Of a stretch of DNA of 64,000 nt, positions 60,230 through 64,000 are shown in pieces; the stretch's first letter is position 1; every line of letters starts with the position of its first letter. Both the position numbers and the translations under genes were made by a program. The notes under the pieces were generated by a model, which was given only the letters and a program-made list of their open reading frames with translations, did no database searches and had not been told where the DNA came from. The DNA is from Polytrichum commune (lineage: Eukaryota; Streptophyta; Polytrichopsida; Polytrichales; Polytrichaceae). The stretch spans positions 27,269,554-27,333,553 of the forward strand of contig OX485803.1 in assembly GCA_950295325.1 (NCBI GenBank), given 5' to 3'.

Positions 60230-63200
60230 TTAGCGCCCGTGTTAGAGGGGTCCAATAAAAATTCGTCCCCATCCTAGGTTTATCAATGATTCATCCCAAC
60301 ATAATCTTGCTAATTCACAGTCAATAATGCTAACTACGTGACCTAATATGTTCAAAGAAAAGAAAACTCTGAATTTGAAGGGGCTCACGACACTTCATTT
60401 TTCAACCTATTAGGGCGGGTTTACATTACTTAATAGGGTCTGGGTCCAACACTTCTTTAATGAACCTTACTTTTGGACTCAAGAATTAACCCGTACTTGA
60501 AGATCAACTTCCTAAACTGGGAGGCGCTACAAATATACGAGTGTTGGGCAACTATCTTGAGTCACTAAAAACATGGCATGCACCATTGAAAATTTGGCAA
60601 ATCTATCACACTGGTCGACTATTTGCGCTTGTTCTTTCACCTGATGTGGAACAATTACCTAGCACTCATATGCTGGTAATGAGGGAGTATTTTTCTTGAG
60701 CTGGGACCACTAACATTTGACAAGAAAGTGATGCCACACTAGCAACACTCCAATTTTTTTACAATTCAATAAATCCAGACCCTACTGTAAACTCCTCGAG
60801 TCCAAAATTTTGACCTTGACCAATAAGTTTGCTCGATCTTGAAGTTTCTTTGGTCTTAGACTCCACCTTGGCATGGCTGCCGTGAATCCATCCTTGGCCG
60901 AGGAAATGACCCGGGAGCGCAAAGGCCGTGTGCCAACACGGAGAAAGTGCGAAATCACATGCCGTTCTCCTCCTCGGCTCCACTCTCTTTGTCTCATGTC
61001 ACGAGCCTTGCTTTTGAGCTGTGAGCTTCTTCAACCACTCCTCTTCAACACAATCCCCTGACCTCACATCATCGACCGCAAGTGGTCACAGGACTTTGGT
61101 GGATCCATGGACACCCAGACAGAGACCCCTTGTAACGGCTTGTGATGATTATTGCCGTGACTCTGCTCCTGGAGCTGGGCGTTACAGAAGTCTGATGATC
61201 TCTAACTTAGCATGAGCGGACTTGTTCGTCATGGGCCAGTATGTATGTATATATTGTACTGAAATCATAATCCCCCCACACGCCTTATGACTGCGTTACA
61301 GGTGAATCTGAACTTGTGCGTGCATTATGGACATAATGATTTCACATCTGTGTGCGCAACTCTATCAGCAACACTGAGTATAATAGAAATGACAGACACT
61401 AATCTTAGATGTCGACTGTACCTCTACGTTTTAGTTACATGCACGTTATATTATTTGTGAAAAAAATTCACATCTAAAAGGATTATTTAACCATATTGCT
61501 TCTTAAAGTATGTGTTATTGAAATTTTCATCATATTCTTTCAACTATTTCCTCCAAAAAACCGGTTTTGCAGTGTGCATATCTCAACTGTGTGAATTATA
61601 CTTTCAACACACTTTAAGATGCATTTTGGACGGGTAATTTTGTCCATGCTCACTCCAATCCTAGTTATACTTCTGATGTGGAAATCGAATAGTGCCTATT
61701 GTGAGCCAAGTACAAACACAGCAAGACTTCAGATTGTGGAGCAGGTCGGAAGGCAATCTTTGGAGTGATAATTTAGGGCAAGGGAACGCAGAGAATTTGA
61801 AGACCACCGGCTGAGATCCTAATAAGTCTCCTGAAGCGAACTAGATTTTTGAGGGGTTTAGTATCGGCTATGAACTACGTAATAGCCAATTTCGGCCCTC
61901 CATTTGCTGACGTTTCACATTCTGGTTGGTGGTGAGGATGGCCTTCATATGGGAATATGAAAAGGGGACCAATTTTGTGAAGATGCTTGCTACCCATCAA
62001 ATCCGTCTACTGGCCTTGTGGCAGAAGCATCCAAGAGCACTTCAGCAGTCCATCGATGTCGCATCTCGGTAGGTGCCTAGTAAACGGAGTTCAAATCCAA
62101 GATGAGATCCAAAGGCCCACGGAACCCCAAAATTACTGTGGGAAGGAAACTCATGTGGGTTGGGATTTGGTGTTGCCCACATTGAATTATATAGTACTTG
62201 CCTCGGTTAACATTAGTCAATTTATCTAGTACTTGTCATGCCTTGAATCTTTGTCCAAATATGCAGACAAAGAAGTTCACACTAAATTTCGACACTGGAA
62301 ATTATAGTGGACCACTTCAAATTATAATGGAAAAAATATTGTGGGTGATTCGGAATTAGTGTGGCAAGCACTAATTTAGACAATACGGTGTAGCTGCGAG
62401 CTGGTGGGACTCGCCCAACTATCCTCATGTGAATTAGGGGTCCAAAAATGTCTCGGCCTATTGGTCTCAACAAATTCTAACCCCCAAATTTCCAAGAGGG
62501 TAGGCGGGTTCATCCCACTAGCTACCTAATACGATACCTTTCTTTTTTCTTAGAAATTGATTGTTTTGTTGCCTAAGATTTCAAATTTGAATGAGTAGGT
62601 TTTGCCATTGCCATCATTTGGCTTGTAACTAGTTGCCGTTCTTCTCGCTCCTTGATTTAGGGCCCAAACCTGGTGTGACTTAGTTCCAAAGAAGTCTCCA
62701 CACATATATTTGCATGCAAAAGTTTGATGCCAATTATCTCAGCAGATGTGAATGATGTCCATCTAGACCTAGAATTTGTCTTACTCTTGAGCTACATCCC
62801 CACTAATCTTAAAGGGGATCTAGGAGAAATCTACCCCTGCTAGGTTTGTGCTTAAGTCATCCCCACTAGACTACCTCAAAGTTTTTGATGCTAATGCCAT
62901 AATCAAATTGGCTAACAAGACCTTATTTTTCTTTCTAAATGATTGAATTGACTGCATTTCCACCTCAAGTGATATTGGTGGATCCAACTCAAACAACAAG
63001 ACATCTAACCTTGGCCAACAAAATCAACTACCAGACAAAGTCCAAGTCAAGAAATAATCACCCTTGTGACAATCAAAACGACTTTAACTGACTTCAGCAA
63101 CAAGAAGTAGCTAGGTTATTACTAGGAGGATTATAGCGAGGTTATAGCTTGAAGCGACAAAGTTTACTTTGGTTTTTTGGTGATTATAATCTCGTATTGT

Positions 63201-63764
63201 AGTTTGACTAGTACGGGCCCATGCCATCCTGATCCTTTGCACCTGTACATATGACACATCACTCCCCCCACCTTTCCAAAACGGTGGGAAACAGTGTGAA
63301 ACGGCGAGACAACACCACCACCACCACCACCACCACCACAACCATGTTGTCCATTGTATATTGGTAACCTCACAATGATGGGTTCCATTGGCCTGCCCTT
63401 GACAGTATTCCTCCAAGGCCTGTCCAAAGCTTGGTGCAGTTGGCGAGTCCACCTTTTGTAGTTGTAACGGCAATTGAATTTGATCCCTAGTCTAATTAAA
63501 TGAGCTTTTCAACTCCCAGCCTGACTTTCACAGTCTATTAGTTTGAAGCAGAGTAGTCTTTTCCAGGCACACAACAATTCACACTCTTGAGAAAGATCAA
63601 ATTTCATTCAAGCTCGAGGAGAAGGACAACCTTTTTCGCAGTTGGCACTTTTTGGCACTCTGTGAGGGTGCCGCATTGGTTTCAAATAGAATATTTGAAA
63701 TTCTGTGCCTCGCCAGACTTTGCAGGGAAAAGGATTTTGGCACCTGTCTGAAGGGGACATTTTG
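60230..63764. other. intergenic, possible further Tourist-like element
   Basis: TTA followed by GGGCGGGTTTACATTACT (60410-60430) with 'agggtctgg' inside is partly mirrored by 'ccagaccctactgtaaac' at 60776-60793, suggesting a decayed Tourist-like element without a preserved right end. A CAC microsatellite lies at 63312-63340. No gene is supportable in the rest. Confidence 0.4.
63312..63340. repeat. (CCA)n microsatellite
   Basis: About nine uninterrupted CCA/CAC units. Confidence 0.95.
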
Positions 63765-63955
63765 GGGCATAATCGGTCAAGGTCCTAGTATTTCCAGGTC
63801 CATCCGGTTACATGTTGACATCTTTCGGTTTTTCTTTATCAATTTGAGGTATGTTTCATATATATATTTTTAAATGATTGGTAATTTTCATGGAGTTTTG
63901 AATTTCAACTGGTTATCTCTCAAATTCATTTGGTTCATCTGGAACTAGTTAACGC
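63765..63955. repeat. ccggtt-rich repeat (family D), half copy near window end
   Basis: Follows the same order as 47740-47945: 'ggggcataatcggt', 'ccggttacatgttgacat', 'attggtaattttc', 'aatttcaactggttatctct' and 'tggttcatctgg'. More diverged than the other copies. Confidence 0.7.
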
Positions 63956-64000
63956 TTTTTTCATTGCTCTAGAACTATCTGGTTTTCCCACTAATGCCAC

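Overview
This is a gene-poor, repeat-rich window from a eukaryotic nuclear genome, almost certainly a land plant. The evidence is two intron-containing genes of plant families, GT-AG introns, dense MITE-type elements with clear target-site duplications, a short run of the plant telomere motif TTTAGGG, and a 5S-rRNA-derived repeat. I cannot place the species. A non-seed plant is possible, but nothing here proves it. The sequence holds no bacterial operon, phage, CRISPR array or toxin locus.

Only two genes can be supported. On the minus strand, about 34.3 kb down to 28.7 kb, lies a nine-exon gene for a nuclear-type protein. It has a basic and acidic N-terminus, a SAP domain, the conserved body of plant proteins annotated as 'zinc finger CCCH domain-containing protein 62-like', and a C-terminal Cys/His cluster spaced almost like the SHI/LRP1 zinc finger. 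Its upstream side carries two G-boxes 10 bp apart. On the plus strand, 53.1 to 58.3 kb, lies a complete four-exon gene for a secreted nepenthesin-type aspartic protease of 456 residues, with all three introns in phase 0.

The rest is transposon landscape. I find PIF/Harbinger-like elements with 3-bp TTA/TAA/TCA duplications (877-2089, 12644-12956, 14279-15365, 20781-22336, 38562-40458, 43510-43968, 44057-44573, 59943-60229). A TA-flanked MITE family starts CACTAAAT (13593, 22652, 49494, 51890). Two nearly identical hAT-like elements have perfect 8-bp duplications (17382 and 36334), and a third hAT-like element carries an unexplained ORF (7386-8693). There is a 960-bp solo LTR nested inside one Harbinger-like element, a decayed Ty3/gypsy pol fragment near 3.3 kb, and several unclassified dispersed repeats.

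The two genes are also shaped by repeats. The protease introns contain minisatellite-like units, duplicated copies of their own splice-acceptor regions (one forming a potential in-frame 24-nt microexon) and two large foldbacks. The first intron of the SAP gene contains a direct-plus-inverted repeat. I see no functional link between the two genes and no new multi-gene system. The most interesting leads are the SAP plus SHI-like finger combination, the decoy splice duplications in the protease gene, and the nested or recently moved elements.
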